Numbered from the stretch's first letter, positions 1 through 12,984 are shown. The stretch: 64,000 nt of DNA from Coriaria nepalensis (GCA_027186245.1 CP114485.1:868001-932000); one strand, 5' to 3'. The notes: generated by a model not told the origin, from the letters alone. Program-made: numbers and translations.

Positions 1-1328
1 TGAGATGAAAATTCCGACATCCGTAGGTGCGCAAAAAGATTCACATTGATAGCGGATGCTGTCTGAAAATTTATATTTGAAATTTAATGGACAAGACATT
101 GATAGGATGATTAGTCATCGCGATTATGGAATATCGCGGTGCTAATTAATCATGATTAATTTAACCTATGAAACACAAAAGTTAAAAGCATCGGTTTATG
201 TAGGGATTATGGGAAGCTCTGCTTTATTTCTTTTTTGTCTTTTTGAGTGATTACAAATTATTACAGCATCCTATTGTCTATCGCTTCTCTCTCTCTTTAA
301 GGCGACAACTCTCTGTTTTAGCATGACTACAAGATAAATTACAATCAACTCTAAAAGTACATATCTCTTTTACATCATACATTTCCAATATGTTCACACT
401 CCATTCTGGGCCTAATTGATATATATGCATTCTGGGTAAGGTCTGATACTAAATTGATTTCTTTCGGCCCACGGATAAACTACAACTGATGATAATTCAA
501 ACACTGTGTAGATAACCCAATTGAGTTTTACATAGTTTAGACCCAACTTGGATGTTGTGCTATTTAAATATATATGTATAGTAGTTTAAGGAAGGCATGT
601 TTCTGTAATCTGAGTGCCAAGTTCGGTTTGTCCTCTGTTTTGTTAAGGAATATTGGTTAGACCTGCCTCAGCTGCTTTAAACAACATTATGTCAACATAT
701 AGTGTGATAGGGTTTATGTATTTTTAATTGTAATTAGGAAGTTGTTGAATTGGGTTAGGTTATTATTAACTAACTTATTATAATCTCAAGAGGAATGGTA
801 GATAAGCTAATGATGTTGTGATGGGTATTTTCCAATCGTATGCTCTGCTTTACCAAATTCAGACAAGCTATTGTTCTAACAGCTACAACTCATAAACGCA
901 ACCTTTTATTTTCTTTGTTAAGCAATATTAATGTCTTATATATATATATATATATATATATAATAAGTATAATTTATAAATTATTTTCGATAAATTCTCA
1001 TAATTTAATAGATAAAATTTTGCATTATGTATATATATTGCACGATTTCAGAAAGTTTGTAACGTAATGTAAGTCCACAGAGTATCCACGTATTGTCAAG
1101 AAACTCTCGAAAAAATTGCCAAATGTGATTGATCAGTTTATTAGCTTTTAGTTCTGGGTCCCACTTTCCTTTCTCTCTTTCTTCTTTCTTTGCCATTCTT
1201 TTCTATTTCTTTACGCATTTACTTAGGATTCATCTTCATCCCCGCCTTTCGTCCATCCTCTCCAAGATTATTCATTTTTTCTTTGTCTCTCTCTTAAAGA
1301 TTTGTGAGATTTTCTGACTGAGGAGGCA
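1..1328. other. Upstream non-coding region of the Yippee-like gene
   Basis: No reading frame here resembles a known protein. The stretch is AT-rich, with a TA dinucleotide run near 938-961. A pyrimidine-rich tract (about 1163-1300) just before the ATG is probably promoter and 5' UTR of the Yippee-like gene. I see no tRNA or other RNA gene. Confidence 0.6.
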
Positions 1329-2573
1329 ATGGGAAGGTTGTTTGTGGTAAATCTGGAGGGGAAGATCTACAGCTGCAAGCACTGCCGGACCCATCTTGCT
1401 GTTTACGACGACATCGTTTCCAAGGTTTCGATCACTGAAAATTCTTTCCTTTTTTTTTTTTTTTTTTTTCTTTTTCATCTGCTTCTCTTGGCAAATCTCC
1501 CATATGGGTCTTGTAGATTTCTGGTTTATGTTTGGATTTTAGCAATCTCGATTGTCTTTACCCACAAAAAGTGTGCTCCAATTGGGGCGATTCCGGCCTT
1601 TTTGTTGCTAAATTTTATGCAATTGAGTTGCTATATATGTCAATTCGAAATTATGTCCGCTTCCCCAATTGGATTTTCTGTTAGGAACAAAATTAATAAT
1701 AATAGTATTCATTATTCTGGTTTAATGAATCTAATCTAGATTCTAGACTATCACTAACGTGTAGATGAAGCATCAATATGACTTCTGATTGCTTATTCTC
1801 TGTGTTTTTCCATTTTGACTTTTGCTACATTACCTGCCTCAACGTTAATTAACTGTTAATGGAAAATTTTATTAGAAATTGAACTTTAGACTTATTATAG
1901 TTCCATCTGCGTTGTTGTGTTTTATTCAGTCTTTCCGCTGCAAGCATGGGAATGCCTACCTCTTCAGTAAGGTGTAAGTTTTCCGAAATACATTCCTACT
2001 TGCCGTTGATTATACTACGGGCAGTTAAGGGTAATGTGATATTAATACCCTCATTTTGTTTTGACAATCTCATAAGAATCAATTACATTTCAGAAAACTA
2101 TTTGCTCTTCTTCTTGCACGCTTTTAAAAAAAATAATTCTCATCTCCAATTCTTTTTTGTCCCAGAGTGAATGTATATGGTGGTGAAAAAGAAGATAGAC
2201 ATATGATGACAGGGCTGCATACCGTTGTGGATATTTTCTGTGTAGGGTGTGGATCCATCGTGGGATGGAAATACGTAAGATCGAAAACCCAAGAACCATT
2301 TCGATAAGTTGATCCCATTGCTCTCTTACTCAGAATGGTTTCTTTCAGGAAACTGCTCATGAGAAGAACCAAAAGTACAAGGAGGGAAAATCCGTACTCG
2401 AAAGGTAAGTAGTTAGAAGAAATCCTTCATTCCTATTGTAAACAGGAAGATGAAGTTTGTATAGCATTGAAGATGTGTACATGTTGTTGAACAGGTATAA
2501 GATTTCCGGTCCAGATGGTTATTGGTCCAGTCATGAAACTCATGTTGGAGGAAGTGTTGCAGATGATGCTTGA
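1329..2573 (+). CDS. Yippee-like zinc-binding protein
   Basis: Five exons give a 127-residue protein: 1329-1424, 1930-1973, 2166-2274, 2349-2404 and 2495-2573. All introns are GT-AG and the frame is open throughout. The protein is one Yippee domain, as is usual for this small conserved eukaryotic family. Two zinc-binding CxxC pairs are visible: CKHC near residue 17 and CVGC in exon 3. The start [10 protein letters not shown] and the exon 3 stretch [12 protein letters not shown] match plant Yippee proteins closely. Yippee folds bind zinc and resemble the cereblon substrate-binding domain; the cellular role of plant members is poorly defined. The start is the first ATG after a CT-rich leader and sits at the conserved N-terminus. 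The next gene on the same strand begins about 1.3 kb downstream. Confidence 0.93.
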
Positions 2574-3861
2574 CTAAATTAGTCACACTTCCCCTTACCC
2601 TCCTCCTCCTATCCAATCTGTATATTCTCTGAAAACAAACCTCCAAGTATTATTTAACGATAACAATTCAAAAATACAGCTCTATTGTTGATTCTGTATT
2701 AGAAATACAATTAAAAAATACAGCTCCAATCTGTATATATATTCATGTTTCTGAACCTCTCGTCGCACTATGAAGGGCTTCCCTTCCTTGCCAGTTGATT
2801 CTCACTCAATCTTCCATCTTTTTTTTCTTGTTTTCTTTCCTGTCGGAGGCCCAAAGGCCGAAAGTTGGTGTTGGATAATTAAGAGGCTTTGGGCCCATTT
2901 AGGACGTGGTATGATGAATGATGGAGACGTTGGGTCTCAAATGTTGTTCAGTCCGTCAAATCTTGGGCCCATACAGAAAGATGCAACTTTCATTCCCGTG
3001 GCAGGAGATTTATATCCACCTGACTTTATTATTCCATACTTTGGCTGATTGTCGATACTTTGTTTTGAAAGAGTAGAAACGGGAGAGATTTGAGTGGCAG
3101 TAGATTCAAACGAAGAAGAAGGAGGTAATATTTTAACGTGATTAATCAGTCATCCACTACTCGCCTAGAGAGAGAGATATAGAGAGGCACGTCAACCTGG
3201 TAACGCAGACTATTAAGTGAGAGAAAACAGTGACCCAAGCCAACTTCTGTTACTGCTGCTACTCATACAATCCCCCATTTCGCCACCCATACGGCATCGT
3301 TTTCAACCATTAATCTCTTCCTTTTCATCTTCTCCCTTCCTTCTCTGTCTCTCTTCTTTCTCTTAGCTTTCACCTTGGTTCTGCAACAATGGCTGTTTCT
3401 TCGAGCTTCATTTCTCTCCTTTAGTTCTCTCTCTCTCTCTCTCTCTCTTTCCTGTAGGTCTAGGTTTAAGCTCATTTCTGCATCAATCCAAGTTTCCTCG
3501 ACCTAGGGACTCTGTGTATTTCCCTTTCTGTTTCAGAATCGTAAGATTTGTGTATATTTCGGGGGTTGGGACGAAGAACGTGCTCGTCTGAAGAAAGAAA
3601 CTCAGAATGAGGATGGATTCCTACTAATCTGTTCTTCTGTGTTTTCTACTGACGAGTACGATTTCCAGATCTAGGTGCTTCTGATTTCGTCTTCGAACAG
3701 TCAATGCTGGTCGTTTGGTGTGGAAATAGCTGCGGTTGTTGGACACGTCAATGAAAAGTTGAACTTCGCTTTCTAGTTTGGGAGGGCGCTAGGGCATTTT
3801 GCTTTTCGATCTGAAATTATTGGACTTCGTTGCTTGAACAGTCAGTTGGAATTTTTGAAAA
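2574..3861. other. Intergenic region and 5' leader of the BPP-like gene
   Basis: No protein-like frame is supported. A 93-codon open frame at 2770-3048 has no recognisable domain and looks fortuitous. The second half is pyrimidine-rich, with a CT microsatellite at about 3428-3449, typical of a plant 5' UTR. It probably belongs to the transcript that starts translation at 3862. Confidence 0.55.
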
Positions 3862-6708
3862 ATGAATAATTCTTTTAGGACTCAGGAATCTCAGCTGCAA
3901 TCTGTGGTGAGGCAGAGGCAGCATCAAGTTGGGGGTCTAAGAGCATCGATGATGAAAGATAAGGAAGACGAGCTCGCACTGTTCCTCGAGATGAGGAGGC
4001 GAGAGAAGGAACGGAACGATCTTTTCCTAAACAACTCTGAAGATTTCGATGCCCCTTTAGGTATATCAATTTGGTATCTTTCTTCTTCAAGGGAAATTTC
4101 AGACCTTTTAGCGTAGAATTGATATTTCAATCTCTGCTTGAACTTGTTGCAAAAAGGTAATTTAAAATTTAGTGTGATCGTGATAGTCAGTTGCCAATTT
4201 TGGATATTGCAGGATTAAAACCAGGGACATCTCCCATTTTTAATTTGTCCTCAACCACGCCAGCGCCTCCACGCAAGACCGGAGCTGATGATTTCCTTAT
4301 TTCTGACAATGATAAAAATGATTATGACTGGTAATGTCTTGCATCTCCCTTTTATTTTTTCCTCACTTTCTTTGATTACATCAAGTATATTTAATGAGAA
4401 TCATACTAGGCAAGATAAGTTGTGCCTTTTAGGATTAAATTTGATCATCTTCTCTTTACAGGTTGCTAACCCCTCCTGGCACCCCACTCTTTCCCTCTTT
4501 GGAGATGGAGTCGCAAAAGTCCTTAATGAATCAGCTTGGTACCCCAAAGGCTCGCTCCACTGCACTGAAATCTAGAGTAATCTCTCACCTCAGAATCTAG
4601 ATTGTTTGCATTTTATTTTGTTACATGCTTGACTGTTACTGCATATGTCAAAACTGAAGCTCTCTAGTTTCCCCCTCTCCTCCGACTTTAGAGACCTTAC
4701 TGCTCTGAATTTATAGACCGCCTATTTTGGAATTTCAATCATAGTGACGGCTAGTGACCATGATTTTTGGTTCCCAACAAACATGTTGTGAATATTTTAT
4801 CTACTGTACATTTTAGTCTTTGCATGTTTTACTAACTTGTAGTAATTTACAGAAAAACATACAATTCATACTAATAATTTCCTTCGGTGTGGGTTGGGTC
4901 TACCAATCTTATGGAATAGATCCCGAAGGAAGTACTAATCATCTCTTTTCCACATAAATGTTAATGTTCTCTATTATTATTTGGAGTTAAGTGATTATCC
5001 CAATGTTGTTATAGTTGGCAAACCCCCAGCTCGAGCCTCCAACAAGGAGCAACCCATTATCTAAACAACCTGTTTCATCCCCTGGGCTCAACTCGTCAAG
5101 TACTGGAACTCGAAGGCCCTCCTCTTCAGGAGGCCCAGGATCAAGGCCTGCTACACCAACCGGACGTCCCACTTTACCTGCCTCATCTAAACCGTCAAGG
5201 TCCTCAACACCCACTTCCCGAGCTACCTTGACATCGTCTAGGACTACCGTTTCTTCAACCAGAGCTTCAGCTCCTTCAGCTAAGCCCACTATTTCCTCAT
5301 CTAAGCCTTCAGCCCCCGCACAGAAGCCCAATGTTTCTACAACCAAGCCTGCTGTGACCACTAGATCCACCACACCCTCCAGGTCCACTGCAAGATCTTC
5401 CACACCATCTTCCCGACCAACTATTCCTCCACCCAAGCCCACATCAAGATCATCAACTCCAACTCGAAGAGCACCCACTCCAGCGGGCCCACCTTCTATA
5501 TCAGCTCCTCCAGTTAAGTCATCATCATCATCTGTTTCTAAGCCATCTCTGACAACATCTCGAAATCCTGTGCCACCTTGTGCCTCTTCCCCAACTGTAA
5601 AATCAAGACCATGGAAACCCTTTGAGATGCCCGGTTTCTCACTTGATGCCCCTCCGAATTTGAGGACATCACTTCCTGAAAGGCCTCTTTCAGCTACTAG
5701 GGGTCGGCCCGGAGCACCTAGTTCTCGGTCTTCCTCTGTTGAGCCCGTTGCGAATGGAAGGCCCAGGAGACAATCTTGCTCTCCTTCTAGAGGACGTGCC
5801 CCTGTACATCTTAGTGGGGGTTCTGTTCCTGCAACAAATCGTGGGCATTCTAAGGTTAATGACAATGTGAGCCCTGTTGTAATTGGGACAAAAATGGTTG
5901 AAAGGGTGACTAACATGCGTAAATTGGCCCCTCCAAGGCATGATGAGAAACATTCTCCTCATGGCAATCTTTCCGGGAAGTCTTCATCACCAGACAGCTC
6001 AGGCTTCGGTAGAACACTGTCTAAGAAATCCTTGGATATGGCAATAAGACATATGGTATGTATTAATTAATTTATTTCCTGAAAAAGAGGAGAAGAGAGT
6101 GATGCAAATTCAATGTTTAGTCTCATTTAAATTAATTTTTTTTTCTGAGCAGGATATAAGGAGAAGCATTCCGGGGAATTTACGTCCATTGATGACAAAC
6201 ATTCCTGCATCTTCCATGTATAGTGTGAGATCAGGTGCTGCTAGAAGCAGAACAGTTAGTGTCCCGGACTCGCCCCTTGCCACAAGTAGTAATGCTAGTT
6301 CTGAAGTGAGTGTGAACAACAATGGTCTATGTCTGGATTCGATCGAAGTAGAAGATGATATTGGTTGTGAGAGAGGTGGACGGTCTCCTTCAAGCGTCCG
6401 CTGCAGGTGATGTTTTTTAAGCTCATGATTTTTAGGCTTGAATCTCTACTTTCGTGGCAGTGGAAAAGAGATCTAAATATTTCGGAAAGTACTGGCCAGA
6501 GCTTGATGATTAGGATTATGTAAAGTCTTTTGGGATTTCTTGCGTAATTATCCTCACGTAATTTCATGGTCTTATGTATCATTAGGGAACTAATGTTATT
6601 GATATAAACTCCCCCCCCCCCCCTCCCAATGGTGAGATGTTGTGTACTTGCACTAAATGCCTGCTGCCGGATTTCAGTGAGAAAATTGTCATCCTTACCG
6701 AGTTCTAA
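3862..6708 (+). CDS. Basic proline/serine-rich protein (BPP/FLO11-like family)
   Basis: Six exons give about 585 residues: 3862-4060, 4213-4330, 4462-4576, 5015-6055, 6153-6406 and 6678-6708. The N-terminal part carries the block ELALFLEMRRREKERNDLFL, followed by a TPPGTPLFPSLE-like stretch. This combination marks the plant family of basic proline-rich proteins (Arabidopsis At2g40070-like, reported as microtubule-associated). The large fourth exon is low complexity, dominated by Ser, Pro, Thr, Arg and Ala, with many SRPTTP-type repeats. Its end holds the conserved GFGRTLSKKSLDMAIRHM motif. Exon 5 has DIRRSIPGNLRPLMTNIP. The last exon adds only about ten residues, shorter than I recall for the family, so the C-terminus is the least certain part. 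Function in microtubule organisation is inferred from the family. Confidence 0.85.
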
Positions 6709-7010
6709 AGTCCTGCAATAAATGGAGCTCGCACTTGCAACGATATCCATTTCACTGACATCAAGAAGGGGGTCCATGTGAACAGGGCTTCAATTATTAC
6801 TTAGCATTATACCTGTAAACAACTTTCTCGTGCATTTACTTTTGGTCAAAAGCAGAATTAATATATTGCTGGAAAAAAAATTCACGGAGAATAAGATCTT
6901 GGTACAGAGTCATGTGATCTCAACTCTCAAGCCCTAGTGAACTTCAGTCATTCAGACAAACACAGGAACTAAAATATACCATGATGTTCTATTATGGACC
7001 ATTGTCCTCA

Positions 7011-8138
7011 TTATAAGAACCAGTAAGCAGAAAGCAGGAGTTGGGTCTTAGAGGTTGGAGCTACAGCAACGGTTTCATCGCCCTTGATAGAATGCTTCAG
7101 GGGAGCAGGTGCATCGAGCTTTGGTTTCAGAAGAACCTGATGCATCCTTGATAGGTCGGCTGGCCTTCCTGGCTTTGGACCGTGTATAACAGCAATGGAT
7201 GGCTTCTTTTCATGATCCTTCTTCCCTCTCTTTTTATCAACGTTAAGCTACTTCTTTAAGAATCAATTCGGAAATTGCCTTCCAATAGACATAGTATTAA
7301 CATCAGCATGAAATTTCTCCTGGTTTGATACGTATAACTTCACAGGTAAAATGTAAAGCAAGTTGGAACAAGTAAAAGACATAGGATTAACAGCATACAC
7401 CAGGGGTGTGAAATATTCTTGACCTTCCCACTTTCCCTGTTCATCGATTTGTCGTTTTCACATGTCAGTGTCCTTTTCCTGTGGAATTCATCTTTGCATC
7501 GATCAGCTTTATCAATTATCTGGCGTAACAGCTCCTTCTCCTTCATCCCCTTCTCATCAAGACGAATTGCATTCTCCCTGAGAATAAAAAACACGAAACC
7601 TTAATAGACGTAATTACATTGTTTGGCAACCGGGAAAATTTCTCCTAGATGTAACTGAAAGGGGCCAAATCCAACAACTACTTTCAATTCAATATCCTGA
7701 TATCTTCATAGACACATAAATAATGAATGAAATTCGTACTTATCTTCTCCATTCTCTGAGGATAGCTCCTTCCTCAGGCTCCATTTCCATCGGAGGCGGC
7801 AAAATTGGACCGTCCGATCCGATAAATCTTCCATCAAAGTCAGACTCCTTTGCTTCAGCGTAGATCGACGGCTTAGATTGAGCATCCGGAACCGGCTGTG
7901 AACCAAAAACGTCATCCCCGGCGAAGTAGGAAGAGTCGTTGTGGATGATCGTGGAGTTAAATATCGAGTTGTTAAATGACTCCGACTCAGCCAAGTGAGT
8001 CGAGACGAATCGTTAGGACATGCGGGGGTCGTAGCCTAAGTAGCCAGCGTTGTCGAAAGGGGTAGTTACTTCGGTGGTGGAGACTGAGTCGTCACCGAGT
8101 TGCGCGAACGAGTCGTTGATTGAGTCCAAGGACTCCAT
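7011..8138 (-). pseudogene. Clathrin light chain pseudogene
   Basis: The minus strand encodes pieces of a plant clathrin light chain, the regulatory subunit of the clathrin coat. Exon 1 (8138-7744) has FDNAGYLGYDPR and DGPILPPPMEMEPEEGAILR. Exon 2 (7577-7424) has the heavy-chain-binding helix NAIRLDEKGMKEKELL. Exon 3 (about 7345-7011) has YVSNQEKFHA and KKPSIAVIHGPKPGRP. It is broken in several ways. Codon 42 is TAA (8013-8015) where functional copies appear to have Gln. The exon 1 donor reads AT instead of GT (7743-7742). Exon 3 carries a frameshift near 7288 and stops just after the YWKAISELI stretch. Because intron positions are retained, it is a decayed gene duplicate, not a processed retrocopy. 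An expressed, truncated N-terminal peptide cannot be excluded. Confidence 0.85.
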
Positions 8139-8624
8139 GCTGATCTGATGCTTGCGAGCCAAGTTTGCAGATCCGAAATATGTGGTTTCTTACCTTCGGT
8201 ATCTGCATAAGCCCAAATTAAATGGGCAGGACCGTTGAGTTTACGTGGCCCAATGATGTGTGAAGGAGAGGAGTCGAAGTCCAGTTAAACATAGCAACAT
8301 GTCGGCTTTTCAAGCTGTCGATTCTCTCCGACAGGTCGTTTGTAATCAATCTTTAAATCAACGCGAATATAATTTTTCCTATTTTTGGTGAATCACGCGA
8401 ATAAGATGAACCCGAATATATCAATCTACCTACAGTATCTGTTGACGGCGAGAAAGCTAGTCTTAGGATAAATAAATCAATTTTTTCGCCAAATTAAAAA
8501 GAAAAAGAATTAAAAAAAGAATAAATGATCTAGAAATGTCAAAAATATTTATACCTCTAATTCTCCCATCCACCTCACTTCCACAAATCCAAACCCGATC
8601 GGACATCAACACATCAATTTTCCG
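8139..8624. other. Spacer between clathrin pseudogene and PH-domain gene
   Basis: Divergent spacer of 486 bp. It contains a short open frame starting at 8299 (MSAFQAVDSLRQ) followed by a GT. It could be a relic exon or a 5' UTR uORF, but I cannot identify it. The rest is AT-rich and presumably holds the promoter of the PH-domain gene. Confidence 0.5.
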
Positions 8625-9056
8625 ATGTATAATCTATGGCGGGCAATGACGGGACAGACAGAGCCGGCCGAAGACTACGACGGAGTTGAATACTGGTCGA
8701 ATCCGGAGCGCGGCGGTTGGCTGACCAAGCAAGGCGAGTACATCAAGACCTGGCGGCGCCGATGGTTCGTGCTGAAGCAAGGAAAGCTCTTCTGGTTCAA
8801 GGAATCCACAGTCACCCGCTCATCCTGTCCACGTGGCGTCATCCCGGTGGCAAATTGCCTGACAGTGAAGGGAGCTGAGGACGTGCTCAACAAACAGTTC
8901 GCGTTCGAGCTCTCAACCCGGACGGAGACCATGTACTTCATCGCCGACTCGGAGAAAGATAAGGAGGACTGGATCAACTCGATCGGACGGTCCATAGTGC
9001 AGCACTCGAGATCTGTTACAGATTCCGAGATCATCGATTACGATAGCAAGCGGTGA
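8625..9056 (+). CDS. PH1: Pleckstrin homology domain protein 1 (AtPH1-like)
   Basis: Intronless gene of 143 residues, the usual length for plant PH1 proteins. It is almost entirely one PH domain (about residues 28-124). The first strand is GGWLTKQGEY. The basic loop KTWRRRWFVLKQGKLFWF supplies phosphoinositide contacts. The conserved Trp of the C-terminal helix is in KEDWINSIGR. The N-terminus MYNLWRAMTGQ also matches the family, which supports the ATG used. AtPH1-type proteins bind phosphoinositides (PI3P was reported) and act at endosomal membranes. Codon use is GC-richer than in its neighbours. It is divergent from the clathrin pseudogene and convergent with EGY2. Confidence 0.92.
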   Translation: MYNLWRAMTGQTEPAEDYDGVEYWSNPERGGWLTKQGEYIKTWRRRWFVLKQGKLFWFKESTVTRSSCPRGVIPVANCLTVKGAEDVLNKQFAFELSTRTETMYFIADSEKDKEDWINSIGRSIVQHSRSVTDSEIIDYDSKR

Positions 9057-9685
9057 GAGGTTGATTCGCTTTTGTATTTCATCACCTGCCTTAAATAAAA
9101 AGCTTCAATTTTGTCTGTTTGTTCTGTCTATTATGATTTGAGAAAGACCTCTCTTGATGCTTTGCTGTGGATACTCTCTCTGTTTGGTAATATTTATGAT
9201 CAGATCTTAATTGTGTTATATTTATTACAAGTTTTTTAGAGTTGAATTTCACTACGAATTGTTTCCATGTTAGGAGTTTCTTGATGCATGCCAATTTCGT
9301 CAGTTTATCTCTCGTTGTCAAGAAGCATCTCCTGTAATAAGTACTTCATACATTGAAATAGATTTAGATGGCAAGCTCCATTTGAACATGGATTCGGTTT
9401 TTCAGGCAAACAGATTACTTTGAATGTTTCTTTAAACGGATTAACTACTGCCTGTTTTAGGAGTAAGATGTGCTCTAATTATACCTAGTTTTTTCTTAGG
9501 TGAAGATATTACATAAACAAATGCTATACTATGAATGAACCAAATCAATAACGTAATTTTCTGACTATCAGAATGAATCCTAGCCATGAAGATGATGGAT
9601 ATGCCCCTTACTCTAAGCCCGTCTCCTCTATGTACTGGGAACTATAATAAGTTATGGAATACACTTTGACGTATGAAACATGGCA
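9057..9685. other. Convergent 3' spacer between PH1 and EGY2
   Basis: AT-rich sequence holding the 3' ends of two converging genes. I see no further gene, repeat or RNA in it. Confidence 0.5.
9094..9099 (+). terminator. Polyadenylation signal AATAAA
   Basis: A canonical AATAAA lies 38 bp after the PH1 stop codon, in a position suited to 3'-end formation. Assignment is by motif and position only. Confidence 0.4.
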
Positions 9686-12600
9686 TTAAAAAGTGCTAAT
9701 GCTTTCGTCTGTGAAGGGGAAAGGGTATGGCAAGCATGTCAGCAAACCTAATAGCAAAACTAAGACTCCAAGTGCAACATACTTCTGATCAGGATCAGTG
9801 ATTTCTTCTGAAAGTGGAGCGATTGGCCCCCTCTGTAGGAAGAAAATTAGAACAACCCAGTAAAATGAGACATCGCTAAACAATGCGGATATTCCAAGTA
9901 GCCCTATTGATACGGAGGAGAATCGAGCAAAGGCCTATCATAAAAAATAAAATAAAAATAAAAATGATCAGTTTTTGGTTTCATTGGTTTCTAGCAGCAA
10001 CGTAGTCAACATTCATAAAGACTTACCTTTCTTCCCCATATAGAGAAAGATATCTTTCCCCCATCAAGCTCTCCTGCCGGGATGCTGTTAAGGGCGTTAA
10101 TAAGAAGTCCAGCCCATGCCCATAATACAAGAGGGTTGACAGATAAAGGAGTGCCTTCCTTGAGTGCGCTGCCCAGAAGAAGCTTTGCTGTAACAAATTC
10201 AAGAACACGCCAAAAATCAACTTTGGAAATTAGATATAATGGCTAGTTTTTTAATGTAGAAAGAGTCGAGTGATTACCAATACTGCCGGCGAGAAATGAC
10301 TCGTGAAAGACAGATGCATCAACCACAATCCCGATTCCATCACTGGGTGGTAAGATGAAGCCGAGAAGCAGAAGAGTAAGACCCAAGGTAAACCCAGCTA
10401 AGGGTCCTGCCAATGCAACCTTGAGCATATCTTCACGCTTCGGTACAACGTTGACTACACGTGTGATGGCACCAAAAGAGCCTATCTGCCACCAAAACAG
10501 CTCAGTTTCTATTTCCATATATGCAGTCGTAGAGTCAACAACGTAGAATACTAGCAGGGACTCCCAATAAACTAATATCCGCCTGGTGGCTAAAACAGAT
10601 TCAGTTAATAGAATGCCTAGTTGATAAGGTTGGAGTGAACTTATGCAAGGAAGATAGCATGCGTCTAAGAAGAAACTGGCAAATCGGTCACAGTGTTTAA
10701 GAGATGGGTAGTTTACAATAAGCCAACCAGACATCAAAAGCTACCCTCTGTTAACATTGCTTCTATATAGACAGTAAGAACAGCAAAAAGGTAATGCCAA
10801 ACAATGTCAGTAAGCTATTCCTTTTTACATAAGATAATGCAGGGGCAACCATATTCACCTGCCAACTAGGAACAAAGTATGGCACCCCAAGCTTAATTCC
10901 AGAGCTGTTTGCCACTAAAATATGGCCGAGTTCATGTACCCCGAGAATAAGTGCGGTTACAAGGGCCCCAGGTAGGCCATCCTTTAACAAGCCAACATTT
11001 TCAAAAGTTGACCTGAGACATTGAAAATAGATAAATTCGTGAAATACGCAGAAATTTCGTACACTTACTGAGCAAAAATCTCACACTACAGCAACGCCAA
11101 CTCCCCAAGAACTAACAGCAAGAATTACATTACATAAATCATGTAGAATCGCTTACAGCAAGTTTGACTGCAATGCAGGTACATTTCGTAGTAGTAGGGT
11201 AAACACTGTAACCAATCCAAAAGCCCCGGCAGCAATCCACTCTGGAACAGCTGAAAAAGATAATGATGGCCATTCATTATGATATCATAAGCCTCCCTCC
11301 CTACTGAACTTTCAGCTCTCATATTGGTAATAAAAGAATACCAGTTGTCTCTGGTTGTAAGGTTGTCCTTCGTACAACAACTGCCACTGGCTTATCATCC
11401 TCTGGATTGATTAAAAGGAAAAGTCTATATTCATCGCCAAACTTATCCTACGCAGAGATTAGATAGACAGTCGGATAGCGAAATTCTTACGGTTTCACAA
11501 GAAAAAGAAGAATAGCAAACACAGATACCTGCATTCTCTTCGTTAACTTTTCAAAACTTTTAGCTGCCTGTCCTCGCAGGTTTCCTTTGAACATCACTCC
11601 ACCCTAATAGGGGTAACAAAATTTCATGCCAGCACTTTAACTGAAATCATTAACCTTTTACATTTAGAGATATCCAACTTTTCCATTCTCTTTGTCATCT
11701 ATTCCGATAAAAGCATCTCTACTAGTATAAAATGCCAACTCCTTCCTAAAATGGTCATAGAACTCTACCACAGTTCAATGTAGGAAATTGACTCATAAAC
11801 TAGCCATATAATCAACTCACCTCATATGGATCCTGGCTAGTCACAAAGAAAGTATCAAAGCCAAAAACTTGGTTCTTGAGAATTTCAATCGTTTCCTTCG
11901 GAATCCTGAATGACTCGTCCAGTTGTTGTGGCTGTAAAAGCAATTTTTTTGTTAAGAAACTCATGAAAAGACATACCTTCCAGTTACAAACACAAACCAA
12001 AAAAAAAAAACCGACTATATTTACCTGAACACCTGGAAGAGGAGATCCACTAGCAACTTCTACATCAGAAGAATCCTGTCTCAAGCACAATAACAACAGA
12101 ACACACATTTAGTACCTCTTTTCACTAATAGCATCCAAAAATTTTGAAGATTGCAAACGATTTTATATGTGTAACAATTATGAAGACAAATGTGATAATG
12201 AAATTAAATGCTGATTAAATAACATTTCAAGAAAATTGTATTGCTTTCTTCTAAGAAAATATCACATAGCTTAACAGTTCTGTTGGTGCAAGAAGTTTGG
12301 TATAACTAGAGTACCTGTATTTCCGCCTGTTTCTCGCTTTCAGCATCATTATTACTTGTTTGATCCACAACCTGAGAAGCATCTTTTTCAAGGGATTCAG
12401 AGGAAGGTGCCTTCTCTACATCCTCATGCTCCTCGTGGCCACCTTTTTCCTTCAATATTAAAGTAACTCATTTCAACCACTCAAATGACAACCCCTCCCT
12501 CAAAACTGGATTCCAAGACCGAAATTCCATGAATCCAAATCCAAATTCAGAAAGAACAAGAACATAAATTTGAATAAAACCGTAGGCGTCCTGTAAACTA

Positions 12601-12984
12601 GTTATGAACTTCGGTATTGTACAAAGAGAAAAAGGAAGAAAAAAAAAAGAAATGAAAGAGGTAACAGAACTGAAGTATGGCAAGTACCTTATCGTTATCG
12701 CTATCTGGTTCAGTCTGCGTATCCGTCACTCTACAGAAAACCTCTCGCCTGATAACAAATCTTAGTTTAACACCATTCCATTTGATTTCAGCATGCCTTA
12801 CACAGTCCAGAACCTCACAGTAAATTTACCTTGCATCCAGAAAAAACTTGAGGCCGCCACGATGGCTACTTTTTGACCGAGAACCAGTAGATGAAGCAGA
12901 GCAAGGATGGAAACGAAGATCGCAGCAAGAGCTGGAGGGGGATAAGGGGACGAAGTTCCCGCGAAAAGTTGCAGACAAGTTCAT
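9686..12984 (-). CDS. EGY2: EGY2-like chloroplast site-2 zinc metalloprotease
   Basis: Twelve exons give about 519 residues: 12984-12830, 12748-12688, 12449-12315, 12075-12025, 11931-11821, 11603-11529, 11447-11342, 11250-11157, 11012-10859, 10485-10278, 10187-10027 and 9934-9686. All introns are GT-AG and the frame closes exactly. The N-terminus is Ser/Arg-rich, fitting a chloroplast transit peptide, and is followed by an acidic linker. The EGY-type GNLRG motif is in exon 6. The zinc-binding HELGH (HExxH) is in a membrane helix in exon 9. The second metal-ligand region NSIPAGELDGG is in exon 11. Several hydrophobic segments mark a multi-pass thylakoid or envelope protein. EGY proteases cleave within the membrane and are needed for chloroplast development; the exact substrate is not visible here. 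The family in Arabidopsis is slightly longer, mostly in the linker. Confidence 0.95.

Noticed and set aside
2770..3048. 92-codon plus-strand frame between the Yippee-like and BPP-like genes
   Set aside because: No recognisable domain, no supporting splice or promoter signals, and composition like the surrounding spacer.
4987..5916. 309-codon open frame antisense to the BPP-like gene, rich in Gly, Val, Asp and Glu
   Set aside because: It is the reverse reading of a low-complexity Ser/Pro/Thr-rich exon, where stop codons are rare on the opposite strand. It has no domain and lies wholly within a well-supported exon.
8675..9034. 119-codon minus-strand frame across the PH-domain gene
   Set aside because: Antisense shadow of a GC-rich single-exon gene, with no family features.
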